A stretch of DNA of 64,000 bases from Eikenella glucosivorans (GTDB lineage Bacteria; Pseudomonadota; Gammaproteobacteria; Burkholderiales; Neisseriaceae), in assembly GCF_016025525.2 (NCBI RefSeq), contig NZ_JACSGR010000007.1:124001-188000 (forward strand), given 5' to 3'. The notes under the pieces were generated by a model. That model was not told where the DNA came from and ran no database searches. It worked only from the letters and a program-made list of their open reading frames with translations. The first letter of the stretch is position 1. Each line of letters begins with the position of its first letter. The position numbers and the translations under genes were made by a program. Positions 33,777-40,436 of this stretch are shown piece after piece.

Positions 33777-33869
33777 CTATCTCACCGGATAAAAATGGCA
33801 GGCATTCGGCAGCAAAACAGCGGCAGAAACCAACAGCCGAGACATCCAGGTTTTCAATGATGCTTTCAT
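33777..33869 (-). CDS. Possible 30-residue lipopeptide/small membrane peptide
   Basis: The ATG has AAAGAG 6 bases upstream. The product has a basic start (MKASLKTWMSR), a hydrophobic stretch (LLVSAAVLLPNA) and a Cys, then ends after HFYPVR. It resembles a minimal entericidin-type lipoprotein, but the lipobox (Leu-Pro-Asn-Ala-Cys) is imperfect. It lies about 75 bases upstream of the EamA gene in the same direction. It could equally be a chance frame or the remnant of a longer lipoprotein. Confidence 0.3.
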   Translation of the reverse strand: MKASLKTWMSRLLVSAAVLLPNACHFYPVR

Positions 33870-33964
33870 CACTACTCTTTCATAACGGGTGGCCGATAAA
33901 GATCCGGCGCAATTTTCAGGCAGCCTATCCGGCGATGAGGGCTACCTGAAAAGGATACAGGCCA

Positions 33965-34276
33965 TTATTCGCCAGCCGTTCCACCCTCGGCCGCCGCGGC
34001 TTCGGAAGCGGGCAGGATGCGGTAATACACTTCGCCGGGGCCGACATAGCCCAGCTCGGTGCGGGCGATTTCGGCAATCGCGTCCTGGCCGCTGCGCAGA
34101 TTTTCCACTTCTGCCTTCAGCGACTGGTTGCGCCACACTAAAGCCTGGTTGGCTTCGCGCTGGCGCTCGGCTTGGGCTTCCAGCCGCCACATATCGCGCC
34201 AGCCGCCTTTGGCCAGCCACAAATCATGTTGCAGCCACACCAGCGCCAAGGCCAACACCACGGTTACCCATTTCAT
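33965..34276 (-). CDS. ftsB: Cell division protein FtsB
   Basis: A 103-residue bitopic membrane protein of the divisome (FtsQBL complex). It has a short cytoplasmic start, a membrane helix (about residues 3-18), then a coiled coil (LEAQAERQREANQALVWRNQ) and the family motif ARTELGYVGPGEVYYRI. It follows eno on the same strand as in most beta- and gammaproteobacteria. The gap between the eno stop and the ftsB ATG is only 14 bases, consisting of an eikDUS plus AA. Confidence 0.93.
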   Translation of the reverse strand: MKWVTVVLALALVWLQHDLWLAKGGWRDMWRLEAQAERQREANQALVWRNQSLKAEVENLRSGQDAIAEIARTELGYVGPGEVYYRILPASEAAAAEGGTAGE

Positions 34277-34290
34277 TTTTCAGGTAGCCT
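34277..34290 (-). repeat. DUS as the entire eno-ftsB spacer
   Basis: The eno stop codon is followed by AGGCTACCTGAAAA and then the ftsB ATG. The AGG of the DUS is the only Shine-Dalgarno-like sequence for ftsB. Confidence 0.85.
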
Positions 34291-35577
34291 TTAGCGCGCC
34301 AGGTGGTAGAAAGCGGCTTGGCCGGGATAATAGGCGGCGCTGCCCAGTTCTTCTTCGATGCGCAAAAGCTGGTTGTATTTGGCCATGCGGTCGGAGCGGG
34401 AGAGCGAGCCGGTTTTGATCTGCATGCAGTTGGTGGCCACGGCCAAATCGGCGATGGTGCTGTCTTCGGTTTCGCCGGAGCGGTGGCTCATCACGCTGGC
34501 ATAGCGGTTGCGCTTGGCCAAATCCACGGCTTTCAAGGTTTCGCTCAGGGTGCCGATTTGGTTCACTTTCACCAACAACGCATTGGCGATACCGTCTTTA
34601 ATGCCTTCGGCCAGAATCTGCGGATTGGTCACAAACAAATCGTCGCCCACCAGCTGCACTTTGCCGCCCAACTTTTGAGTGAGCAGCTTCCAGCCTTCGC
34701 GGTCGTTTTCGTCCATGCCGTCTTCAATGGAGATAATCGGATAGCGGGAAACCAGGTCGGCCAAGTAATCGACAAATTCGGCATTGGTGAGCGCTTTGCC
34801 TTCGGCGGAGAGGTGGTATTTGCCTTCGCGGTAAAACTCGCTGGAGGCGCAATCGAGCGCCAATAGCACATCTTTGCCGGCTTCGTAGCCCGCCGCCTGC
34901 ACGGCTTCCAAAATCAAATCCAGCGCTTCGGCATGGCTGCCCAAATTGGGAGCGAAACCGCCTTCATCGCCCACGGTGGTGGGGAAGCCTTTGTCGTGGC
35001 AGATTTTCTTCAGGTGGTGGAACACTTCCGCGCCACAGCGTAACGCATCCCGGAAGCTCGCCGCGCCCACCGGCATAATCATGAATTCTTGAATATCCAG
35101 ACTGTTGTTGGCGTGTTCGCCGCCGTTGATCACATTCATCATCGGCACCGGCATCGCCATCGGCCCAGCGCCGCCCAAATAGCGGTAGAGCGGCAGGCCG
35201 GCATCTTCGGCAGCCGCACGCGCCACGGCCATGGATACAGCCAAGGTGGCATTGGCGCCGAGGCGCCCTTTGTTGTCCGTACCGTCCAATTCCACCAGCA
35301 CGCTGTCGATATAGCTCTGTTCGGAAGCATCGATGCCGATTACGGCCTGGGCGATTTCGTTGTTCACATTTTCCACCGCCTTGAGCACGCCTTTGCCCAA
35401 ATAGCGCTCGGCATCGTCGTCGCGCAGCTCCAAGGCTTCTTTCTGACCGGTGGAGGCGCCGCTGGGCACGGCCGCGCGCCCCATTACGCCGCTTTCCAGC
35501 AACACATCGCATTCTACGGTGGGATTACCGCGCGAATCGAGAATCTCGCGGGCGAAAACATCAATAATGGCGCTCAT
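34291..35577 (-). CDS. eno: Enolase
   Basis: Glycolytic enzyme converting 2-phosphoglycerate to phosphoenolpyruvate, and a component of the RNA degradosome in some bacteria. The 428-residue protein has AREILDSRGNPTVE, GASTGQKEALELRD, the metal-binding region SIEDGMDENDREGW, the catalytic Lys in LLVKVNQIGTLSE and the enolase signature around SHRSGETED. The start MSAIIDVF follows GGAGCAGACTGC. An extra 38 open codons upstream have no similarity. The gene is divergent from metN. Confidence 0.99.
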   Translation of the reverse strand: MSAIIDVFAREILDSRGNPTVECDVLLESGVMGRAAVPSGASTGQKEALELRDDDAERYLGKGVLKAVENVNNEIAQAVIGIDASEQSYIDSVLVELDGTDNKGRLGANATLAVSMAVARAAAEDAGLPLYRYLGGAGPMAMPVPMMNVINGGEHANNSLDIQEFMIMPVGAASFRDALRCGAEVFHHLKKICHDKGFPTTVGDEGGFAPNLGSHAEALDLILEAVQAAGYEAGKDVLLALDCASSEFYREGKYHLSAEGKALTNAEFVDYLADLVSRYPIISIEDGMDENDREGWKLLTQKLGGKVQLVGDDLFVTNPQILAEGIKDGIANALLVKVNQIGTLSETLKAVDLAKRNRYASVMSHRSGETEDSTIADLAVATNCMQIKTGSLSRSDRMAKYNQLLRIEEELGSAAYYPGQAAFYHLAR

Positions 35578-35728
35578 GCAGTCTGCTCCAAATAAATTAA
35601 TCGGCTGAAGAAACGGCGGCTCACCCGCCAAAACAGCGCGATTATACCCTGAAACGAATAGCCTTGAAACGATACCGCCCTGCCGTAACAATCCAACGGC
35701 AAGCTCCCCGCAATGTATTTGCCCGCAC
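35578..35728. other. eno upstream region
   Basis: The divergent eno/metN spacer. The eno promoter should lie here; no consensus hexamer pair stood out on the minus strand. No gene is evident. Confidence 0.4.
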
Positions 35729-35757
35729 TTGACAAAACCCGCGTTTGGGCATTAAAT
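35729..35757 (+). promoter_or_regulatory. Promoter of the metNIQ riboswitch leader
   Basis: A perfect TTGACA -35 (35729-35734) is separated by 17 bases from TTAAAT (35752-35757). Transcription would start at about 35764, just before the aptamer at 35773. Confidence 0.8.
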
Positions 35758-35772
35758 ACGCCACCATTCCTT

Positions 35773-35815
35773 ACGCCGATTTGATACAGCTTGCGGGCGT
35801 TAAAACAGCTAAAGC
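35773..35815 (+). promoter_or_regulatory. SAM-II-like riboswitch aptamer upstream of metNIQ
   Basis: The P1 stem ACGCC (35773-35777) pairs with GGCGT (35796-35800). Its loop begins GATTTGA and contains CTTGC, both hallmarks of the SAM-II consensus. After TAAAAC comes the conserved AGCTAAAGC (35807-35815), which in SAM-II makes the H-type pseudoknot and binds S-adenosylmethionine. Loop GCTTG can pair with CAGC of the 3' part with one bulge. The leader precedes a methionine importer, and a terminator lies immediately before the metN start, so SAM binding should switch the operon off. Identification rests on motif recall and pairing, not a covariance search. Confidence 0.82.
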
Positions 35816-35851
35816 GTACCCATAGCGACACGCACCATCTGTTTTAAGCCC
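35795..35851 (+). promoter_or_regulatory. Antiterminator pairing of the metNIQ leader
   Basis: GGGCGTTAAAACAG (35795-35808) is complementary to CTGTTTTAAGCCC (35839-35851) over 13 bp with a single bulged G (35799). The first strand overlaps P1 3' and the pseudoknot strand of the aptamer. The second overlaps the 5' arm of the terminator. The two folds are therefore mutually exclusive, as needed for a transcriptional OFF switch. Confidence 0.8.
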
Positions 35852-35881
35852 ATTGCCAATTCAATGGGCTTTTATGTTTTT
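35846..35881 (+). terminator. Leader (attenuator) terminator ahead of metN
   Basis: The 10-bp stem AAGCCCATTG/CAATGGGCTT with loop CCAATT is followed by TTATGTTTTT. It ends 9 bases before the metN ATG, so it can act only as a conditional terminator. Confidence 0.88.
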
Positions 35882-35890
35882 CAATAAATT

Positions 35891-36628
35891 ATGATTATTC
35901 TGGATTCCGTTTGCAAAAGCTACCACCACGGCAAAAGCAACCAATTCATGGCCGTGCACCCCTTGAGCCTGAGCATCGAACAAGGCGAGGTGTTCGGGCT
36001 GATGGGCTATTCCGGCGCAGGCAAATCCACCCTGTTGCGCCTGATTAACCTGTTGGAACGCCCCGATAGCGGCAAAGTGCTGGTGGACGGCCAAGACCTC
36101 ACCGCCATGAACCCCGCCCAGCTGCGCGCCGCGCGGCAGAGCATCGGCATGGTGTTCCAGCAATTCAACCTGCTGGCCAACCGCACCGTGGCCGGCAACG
36201 TGGCCTTCCCGCTGGAAATCGCCGGCTGGAGCAAAGACAAAATCAATGAGCGCGTGGGCGAATGCTTGCAGATTGTCGGCTTATCCGACCGTGCGCAACA
36301 CTACCCCGCCCAGCTTTCCGGCGGGCAGAAGCAGCGGGTGGGCATTGCCCGCGCGCTGGCACCGAACCCGAGCGTAATTCTGGCCGACGAGCCCACTTCC
36401 GCACTCGACCCGGCCACCACCCGCAGCGTGCTCGACTGCCTGCAAGACATCAACCGCCGCTTCAACGTAACCATCGTGATCGTTACCCACGAAATGAGCG
36501 TGATCCGCCGCCTGTGCAGCCGCACCGCCCTGCTGCATCAGGGGCACTTGCTGGAAGTGGCCGATGTGCGCGACAGACAGATCCTGGCGCACACCAACAT
36601 CGGGCGCGAACTGGTACAGGAGGATTAA
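35891..36628 (+). CDS. metN: Methionine ABC transporter ATP-binding protein
   Basis: ATPase of the MetNIQ importer of methionine. The 245-residue protein has Walker A GYSGAGKST at 39-47, signature LSGGQKQR at 142-149, Walker B VILADEP and the switch His in VTHEM. It lacks the extra C-terminal C2/NIL domain (about 100 residues) by which E. coli MetN senses methionine. Neisserial MetN proteins are similarly short. Transport control therefore probably rests on the upstream riboswitch. No Shine-Dalgarno is visible before ATG 35891; the region is U-rich from the terminator. Confidence 0.97.
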   Translation: MIILDSVCKSYHHGKSNQFMAVHPLSLSIEQGEVFGLMGYSGAGKSTLLRLINLLERPDSGKVLVDGQDLTAMNPAQLRAARQSIGMVFQQFNLLANRTVAGNVAFPLEIAGWSKDKINERVGECLQIVGLSDRAQHYPAQLSGGQKQRVGIARALAPNPSVILADEPTSALDPATTRSVLDCLQDINRRFNVTIVIVTHEMSVIRRLCSRTALLHQGHLLEVADVRDRQILAHTNIGRELVQED

Positions 36629-36629
36629 A

Positions 36630-37310
36630 ATGGGGCAGCAATACGATATTTGGGAAAACCTGATGCGCCTGCGGCCGGAGTTTTACAAATCCTTCTGGCA
36701 AACGGCGGTGATGCTCGGCATTTCCGTGCCCGTGAGCGTGCTGATTGGCGGGCTGCTGGGCGTGTGGCTGTTCACCACCAACCGCAATCAGATTTTTGCC
36801 AACCGCCGCGTGAACCATTTCCTCGGCTTTACCATCGATTTCATCCGCGCATTCCCCTTCGTTATCCTGATGATTGTGATGATGAAGCCCACCCGCATGA
36901 TTATGGGCACCACCTTCGGCCCGGTGGCCGCTTCCATCTCGCTCAGCGTGGCCGCCATGTTTTATTTTGCGCGGCTGGTGGAGCAAAATTTGGCCGAAGT
37001 GCCCAAAGGCGTGGTGGAAGCCGCGCTGGCGATGGGTGCCAAGCCTTCCACGATTATCACCAAAGTGCTGCTGAACGAAGCGCGTGCCGGCCTGGTGCGC
37101 AGCATCGCCATCCTGATTATCGCCACGCTGGGCACCAGCGCGGCAGCCGGCTTAATCGGCGGCGGCGGCGTGGGCGACCTCGGCATTCGCTACGGCCACC
37201 AGCGCTACATGGCCGATGTATTGTGGACCGTGGTTGCCCTGCTCTCGGCTTTGGTTATCTGCATTCAGGCGGTCGGCAACTATCTGGCCGCCCGTTTGGA
37301 CAAACGTTAG
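36630..37310 (+). CDS. metI: Methionine ABC transporter permease
   Basis: A 226-residue inner-membrane permease with five or six membrane segments and the EAA-type coupling motif around VEAALAMGAKPSTIITKVLLNEARAG. The start MGQQYDIWEN follows GGAGG by 6 bases and lies one base after the metN stop codon, indicating translational coupling. C-terminal residues GDLGIRYGHQRY are typical of MetI. Confidence 0.97.
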   Translation: MGQQYDIWENLMRLRPEFYKSFWQTAVMLGISVPVSVLIGGLLGVWLFTTNRNQIFANRRVNHFLGFTIDFIRAFPFVILMIVMMKPTRMIMGTTFGPVAASISLSVAAMFYFARLVEQNLAEVPKGVVEAALAMGAKPSTIITKVLLNEARAGLVRSIAILIIATLGTSAAAGLIGGGGVGDLGIRYGHQRYMADVLWTVVALLSALVICIQAVGNYLAARLDKR

Positions 37311-37360
37311 TTTATGATTCCTTTCCCAACCTGTTTATCCATTTGTTAAGGAGACACACA

Positions 37361-38263
37361 ATGAAAGCTTTATGGAAACTCACCCTCGCCGCCGTGCTGG
37401 GCATGACCCTGGCCGCCTGCGGCGGACAAGACAGCGGCGCCGGCCAGGCATCGGCCGCTTCTGCCGGCAGCCAGCCCGCCGCCGAAGCCAAACGCGAAAT
37501 CCGCTTCGGCACCACCCCGGGCGACTTTGCCGACATGATCAAAGACCAAATCCAGCCGATTCTGGAAAAACAGGGCTACACCGTAACCCTCACCGAATTC
37601 CCCGACTATGTTACCCCCAACCAGGCTCTGGCCGAAGGCGCCATCGACATCAACATCTTCCAGCACAAGCCCTATCTGGATTCCTTCAAAGCCGAGCACA
37701 ACCTCGATCTGACCGAAGTATTCCAAGTGCCCACCGCCCCGCTGGGCATCTACCCGGGCAAACTCACCGCGCTGGATCAGGTGAAAAACGGCAGCACCGT
37801 TTCCATTCCCAATGATCCCTCCAACCTGGCCCGTGCCCTGGTGATGCTCGACAACCTCGGCTGGATTAAGCTGAAAGAAGGTGTTGACCCGCTGCGCGCC
37901 GCCCGCACCGACATTGCCGAAAACACCAAAAACATCGAATTCGTGGAAATGGAAGCCGCCAACCTGCCGCGCAGCCGCCAAGACGTAGACTTCGCCATCG
38001 TAAACGGCAACTACGCCATGTCTTCCGGCATGAAACTGGCCGAAGCCCTGTTCCAAGAGCCCAGCTTCGCCTACATCAACTGGTCTGCCGTACGCACCGC
38101 CGATAAAGACAGCCAATGGGTGAAAGACGTAACCGCCGCCTACAACTCCCAAGAGTTTAAAGACTATGCCCACAAACGCTTCGTCGGCTACAAATACCCC
38201 GCCGTTTGGGGCGAAGGCGCCGCCGCAGCTTCAGCCGCCTCTGCCGCTTCCGCCGCCAAATAA
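37361..38263 (+). CDS. metQ: Methionine-binding lipoprotein
   Basis: Substrate-binding component of MetNIQ, 300 residues. The signal peptide MKALWKLTLAAVLGMTLAAC has its lipobox at Cys20, so the protein is lipid-anchored facing the periplasm. The NlpA/MetQ domain follows: IRFGTTPGDFADMIKDQIQP, LTEFPDYVTPNQALAEG, NIFQHKPYLDSF. An Ala/Ser-rich tail closes the protein. Strong AAGGAG. A terminator follows. Confidence 0.97.
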   Translation: MKALWKLTLAAVLGMTLAACGGQDSGAGQASAASAGSQPAAEAKREIRFGTTPGDFADMIKDQIQPILEKQGYTVTLTEFPDYVTPNQALAEGAIDINIFQHKPYLDSFKAEHNLDLTEVFQVPTAPLGIYPGKLTALDQVKNGSTVSIPNDPSNLARALVMLDNLGWIKLKEGVDPLRAARTDIAENTKNIEFVEMEAANLPRSRQDVDFAIVNGNYAMSSGMKLAEALFQEPSFAYINWSAVRTADKDSQWVKDVTAAYNSQEFKDYAHKRFVGYKYPAVWGEGAAAASAASAASAAK

Positions 38264-38285
38264 TCCGCGCGGATAAAGCAAACAG

Positions 38286-38319
38286 CAGCCGTTTCAGCCA
38301 GCCTGAAGCGGCTGTTTTG
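38286..38319 (+). terminator. Terminator of metNIQ
   Basis: The stem CAGCCGTTTCAG/CTGAAGCGGCTG (one G-U pair) with loop CCAGC is followed by TTTTGC. Confidence 0.85.
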
Positions 38320-38356
38320 CTGCGGATTGCGGATTAAGGAAGCCCGGATATTTTTC

Positions 38357-38448
38357 AGGTAGCCTGTTACACATAGAGGCTACCTGAAAAATACGCAGGC
38401 ATCCCGCAAACCGTTTAAACGCAATGGCAATAAAGGCTACCTGAAACA
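38357..38448. repeat. DUS pair and single DUS between metQ and yidB
   Basis: An inverted pair lies at about 38352-38391 (ATATTTTTCAGGTAGCC and GGCTACCTGAAAAATA), with extended arms like the gyrB hairpin. One further forward DUS lies at about 38434. No gene in 38320-38535. Confidence 0.7.
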
Positions 38449-38535
38449 CACACCGCCACAGCCAAAAACATTTGGCAGCCCCGCCAAACTCCGCTACACT
38501 GCGCTCCCTTTTTTCACACCACACAAGGAAACATC

Positions 38536-38916
38536 ATGGCACTCATGGACAACCTGATGAACGCTGCCGCCCAAATGCTCGGCGGCAAAGACAGCAACGG
38601 CACCGGCCCGCTGAGCGACATGGCGATGGATTTGGTCAAACAGCAAGGCGGCCTAAGCAATCTCATCAGCCAATTGCAGCAAGGCGGCCTGGGCGACACA
38701 TTGAACAGCTGGGTATCCAACCAAGCCGGCAACCTGCCCGTATCCGGCAGCCAGCTGCAACAAGCCCTCGGCAGCGACACCGTAAACCAGCTCGCCCAAA
38801 AGTTCGGCGTGGACGCCAGCCAAGCCAGCGACATGCTGGCCAAAATCCTGCCCGACCTAGTGGACAAAGCCACCCCCAACGGCAGCGCGCAAGACGCCGA
38901 CGGCTTCGGCTTATAG
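38536..38916 (+). CDS. yidB: YidB-like protein (DUF937)
   Basis: A 126-residue protein with the YidB/DUF937 pattern: an N-terminal MDNLMNAAAQMLGG, Gly/Gln-rich loops (QQGGLSNLISQLQQGGLGDTLNSWVS) and the helix LAQKFGVDASQASDMLAKILPDLVDKATPNG. AAGGAAAC precedes the ATG. The function is unknown. The stop codon TAG lies inside the terminal inverted repeat of a Correia-type element (TTA TAG), so insertion of that element has defined the current C-terminus. Confidence 0.88.
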   Translation: MALMDNLMNAAAQMLGGKDSNGTGPLSDMAMDLVKQQGGLSNLISQLQQGGLGDTLNSWVSNQAGNLPVSGSQLQQALGSDTVNQLAQKFGVDASQASDMLAKILPDLVDKATPNGSAQDADGFGL

Positions 38917-39019
38917 CTGACTCAATTTTAAATTGATACAAGGCAGCGAGCCGCAGATAGTACAAGTAGTACAGCAAGGCGAGCTAACGCTGTATCGATT
39001 TAAAAGGGAGTTAGCTATA
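38912..39019. mobile_element. Correia-type MITE (CREE-like), 108 bp
   Basis: Terminal inverted repeats of 28 bp (TATAGCTGACTCAATTTTAA on the left, TATAGCTAACTCCCTTTTAA read from the right) match at about 24 positions. The interior (AAGGCAGCGAGCCGCAGATA, GTACAAGTAGTACAGCAAGG, CGAGCTAACGCTGTA) is clearly related to the Correia repeat core of Neisseria. It ends in TA and covers the yidB stop codon. Confidence 0.85.
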
Positions 39020-39064
39020 GACGACATCGCCTCCCCGCTGCTGCGAAACTTCATGAAATAAACC

Positions 39065-39097
39065 AAAGGCCGTTTGCCCCCGCAAACGGCCTTTCCC
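39065..39097. terminator. Strong hairpin terminator between yidB and folB
   Basis: A perfect 13-bp stem AAAGGCCGTTTGC/GCAAACGGCCTTT with a CCCC-type loop. On the minus strand it is followed by GGTTTATTTC, so it may serve folB; on the plus strand the tail lacks T. Confidence 0.7.
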
Positions 39098-39167
39098 AAA
39101 ACAGCTTTCCAAGCAGAGGCTGCCTGAAACCTCATCCTCGGCATAGCGCCAATATTTTCAGGTAGCC

Positions 39168-39524
39168 CTATCCCCTGCCCCGCTCCACCACCACGCCCAC
39201 CTGAGCCACGCCCGGCAGAATCCCCGGCTTCACCGCCTTCACCCGCACGCTCTCGCAAGCCGCAAAACGGTCCAGCAGCAACTGCGCGGTGTATCCCGCC
39301 AGCGCCTCCAGCAGGAAAAACTGCTGCCCGGCCAGCGAAGACACCACCAGCTCTGCCGCCTCGGCATAGCTCACAGTATCCGCCACATCATCGCTCGCTT
39401 CGGCAGCGCGCAGGTCGGTGCGGATGTCGATGTCCAGCAGCACGGTTTGAGGGCGGCGGCGCTCCCAGTCGAAAACGCCGATCAGGGTTTGGGCTTTGAG
39501 CCCGTGCAGAAAAACAGTATCCAT
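39168..39524 (-). CDS. folB: Dihydroneopterin aldolase
   Basis: FolB converts 7,8-dihydroneopterin to 6-hydroxymethyl-dihydropterin in folate synthesis. The 118-residue protein starts MDTVFLHGLKAQTLIGVFDWERR, has the catalytic Glu region, and contains VSYAEAAELVVSS and FFLLEALAGYTAQLLL, then the closing VRVKAVKPG. It is divergent from plsY, a conserved pairing in beta- and gammaproteobacteria. Confidence 0.95.
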   Translation of the reverse strand: MDTVFLHGLKAQTLIGVFDWERRRPQTVLLDIDIRTDLRAAEASDDVADTVSYAEAAELVVSSLAGQQFFLLEALAGYTAQLLLDRFAACESVRVKAVKPGILPGVAQVGVVVERGRG

Positions 39525-39581
39525 GTTGCGATTGTCCTCGTGATAAAATCCGACTCGTTTGTTTGAATGTGAATTAAGCTT

Positions 39582-40202
39582 ATGGCTGACTTACTGTCTG
39601 TTTGGGGCGTGGCCGCGGTGGCCGCGTCTTATCTGATCGGCTCGCTCTCGTTTGCCGTGATCGTGTCCAAATTTTACGGGCTCGACGACCCACGCAGCTA
39701 CGGCTCGGGCAACCCGGGCGCCACCAACGTGCTGCGCAGCGGCCGCAAAAAAGCCGCCGCGCTCACGCTCTTGGGCGACGCGCTCAAAGGCCTGATTGCC
39801 GTGCTGCTCGCCCGCTGGCTGCAAGCGCGTTTCGGCCTGGCCGACGAAGTGGTGGCGGCAGTGGCCGTGGCGGTGCTCGCGGGGCACATGTGGCCGCTGT
39901 TTTTCGGCTTCAAGGGCGGCAAGGGCGTGGCCACCGCGCTGGGCGTGCTGCTGGCGCTGTCGTGGCCGGTGGCGCTGATTTGCGCGGCGGTGTGGCTGGT
40001 GATGGCCTTCGGGCTGAAGATTTCTTCGTTGGCGGCGCTCGCGGCCACAGTAGTCAGCCCGCTGGCGGCGGCGTTTCTGGTGCCGCAGCCTTCCTGGCAA
40101 GCGGCCATCGCGGTGATTGCCGCGCTGGTGCTGCTGCGCCACCGCAGCAATATCCAAAACCTGCTCAGCGGCAAAGAAAGCAAAATCGGCTCGGGCAAAT
40201 AG
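39582..40202 (+). CDS. plsY: Acyl-phosphate:glycerol-3-phosphate acyltransferase
   Basis: PlsY makes lysophosphatidate from acyl-phosphate, the first step of phospholipid synthesis. The 206-residue integral membrane protein has the three conserved cytoplasmic motifs: SYLIGSLSFAVI with YGSGNPGATNVLRSGRK, GHMWPLFFGFKGGKGVAT, and LRHRSNIQNLLSGKESKIG at the end. It shares a short divergent promoter region with folB. Confidence 0.96.
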   Translation: MADLLSVWGVAAVAASYLIGSLSFAVIVSKFYGLDDPRSYGSGNPGATNVLRSGRKKAAALTLLGDALKGLIAVLLARWLQARFGLADEVVAAVAVAVLAGHMWPLFFGFKGGKGVATALGVLLALSWPVALICAAVWLVMAFGLKISSLAALAATVVSPLAAAFLVPQPSWQAAIAVIAALVLLRHRSNIQNLLSGKESKIGSGK

Positions 40203-40228
40203 CGTCTTGCCAAGTGGCCGGATAGAGG

Positions 40229-40436
40229 CTACCTGAAATTTTTAGCTTCGCAGAAACTTCGCTGCGCTGCGTTTTCAGGTAGCCTTTGTTGTTTGCACCC
40301 GCATTCAACCCGCCTCAAGCAGCAATTCCGTCGGGCATCCATGCCCGGCCTACGGCTCACAAACATTTTTCAGGCAGCCTTTTGGCATTCTTCCCAAGGC
40401 TACCTGAAATCCAACCCGGCCTTTTTCAGGTAGCCT
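40229..40436. repeat. DUS pairs with repeat module after plsY
   Basis: A forward DUS (about 40229) and reverse DUS (40272-40283) bracket TTTAGCTTCGCAGAAACTTC-GCTGCGCTGCG, a half-unit of the 42-bp family. A variant TTTCAGGCAGCC lies at 40369-40380, and a second inverted DUS pair at 40397-40436 reaches into the hpnE stop codon. Confidence 0.75.
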
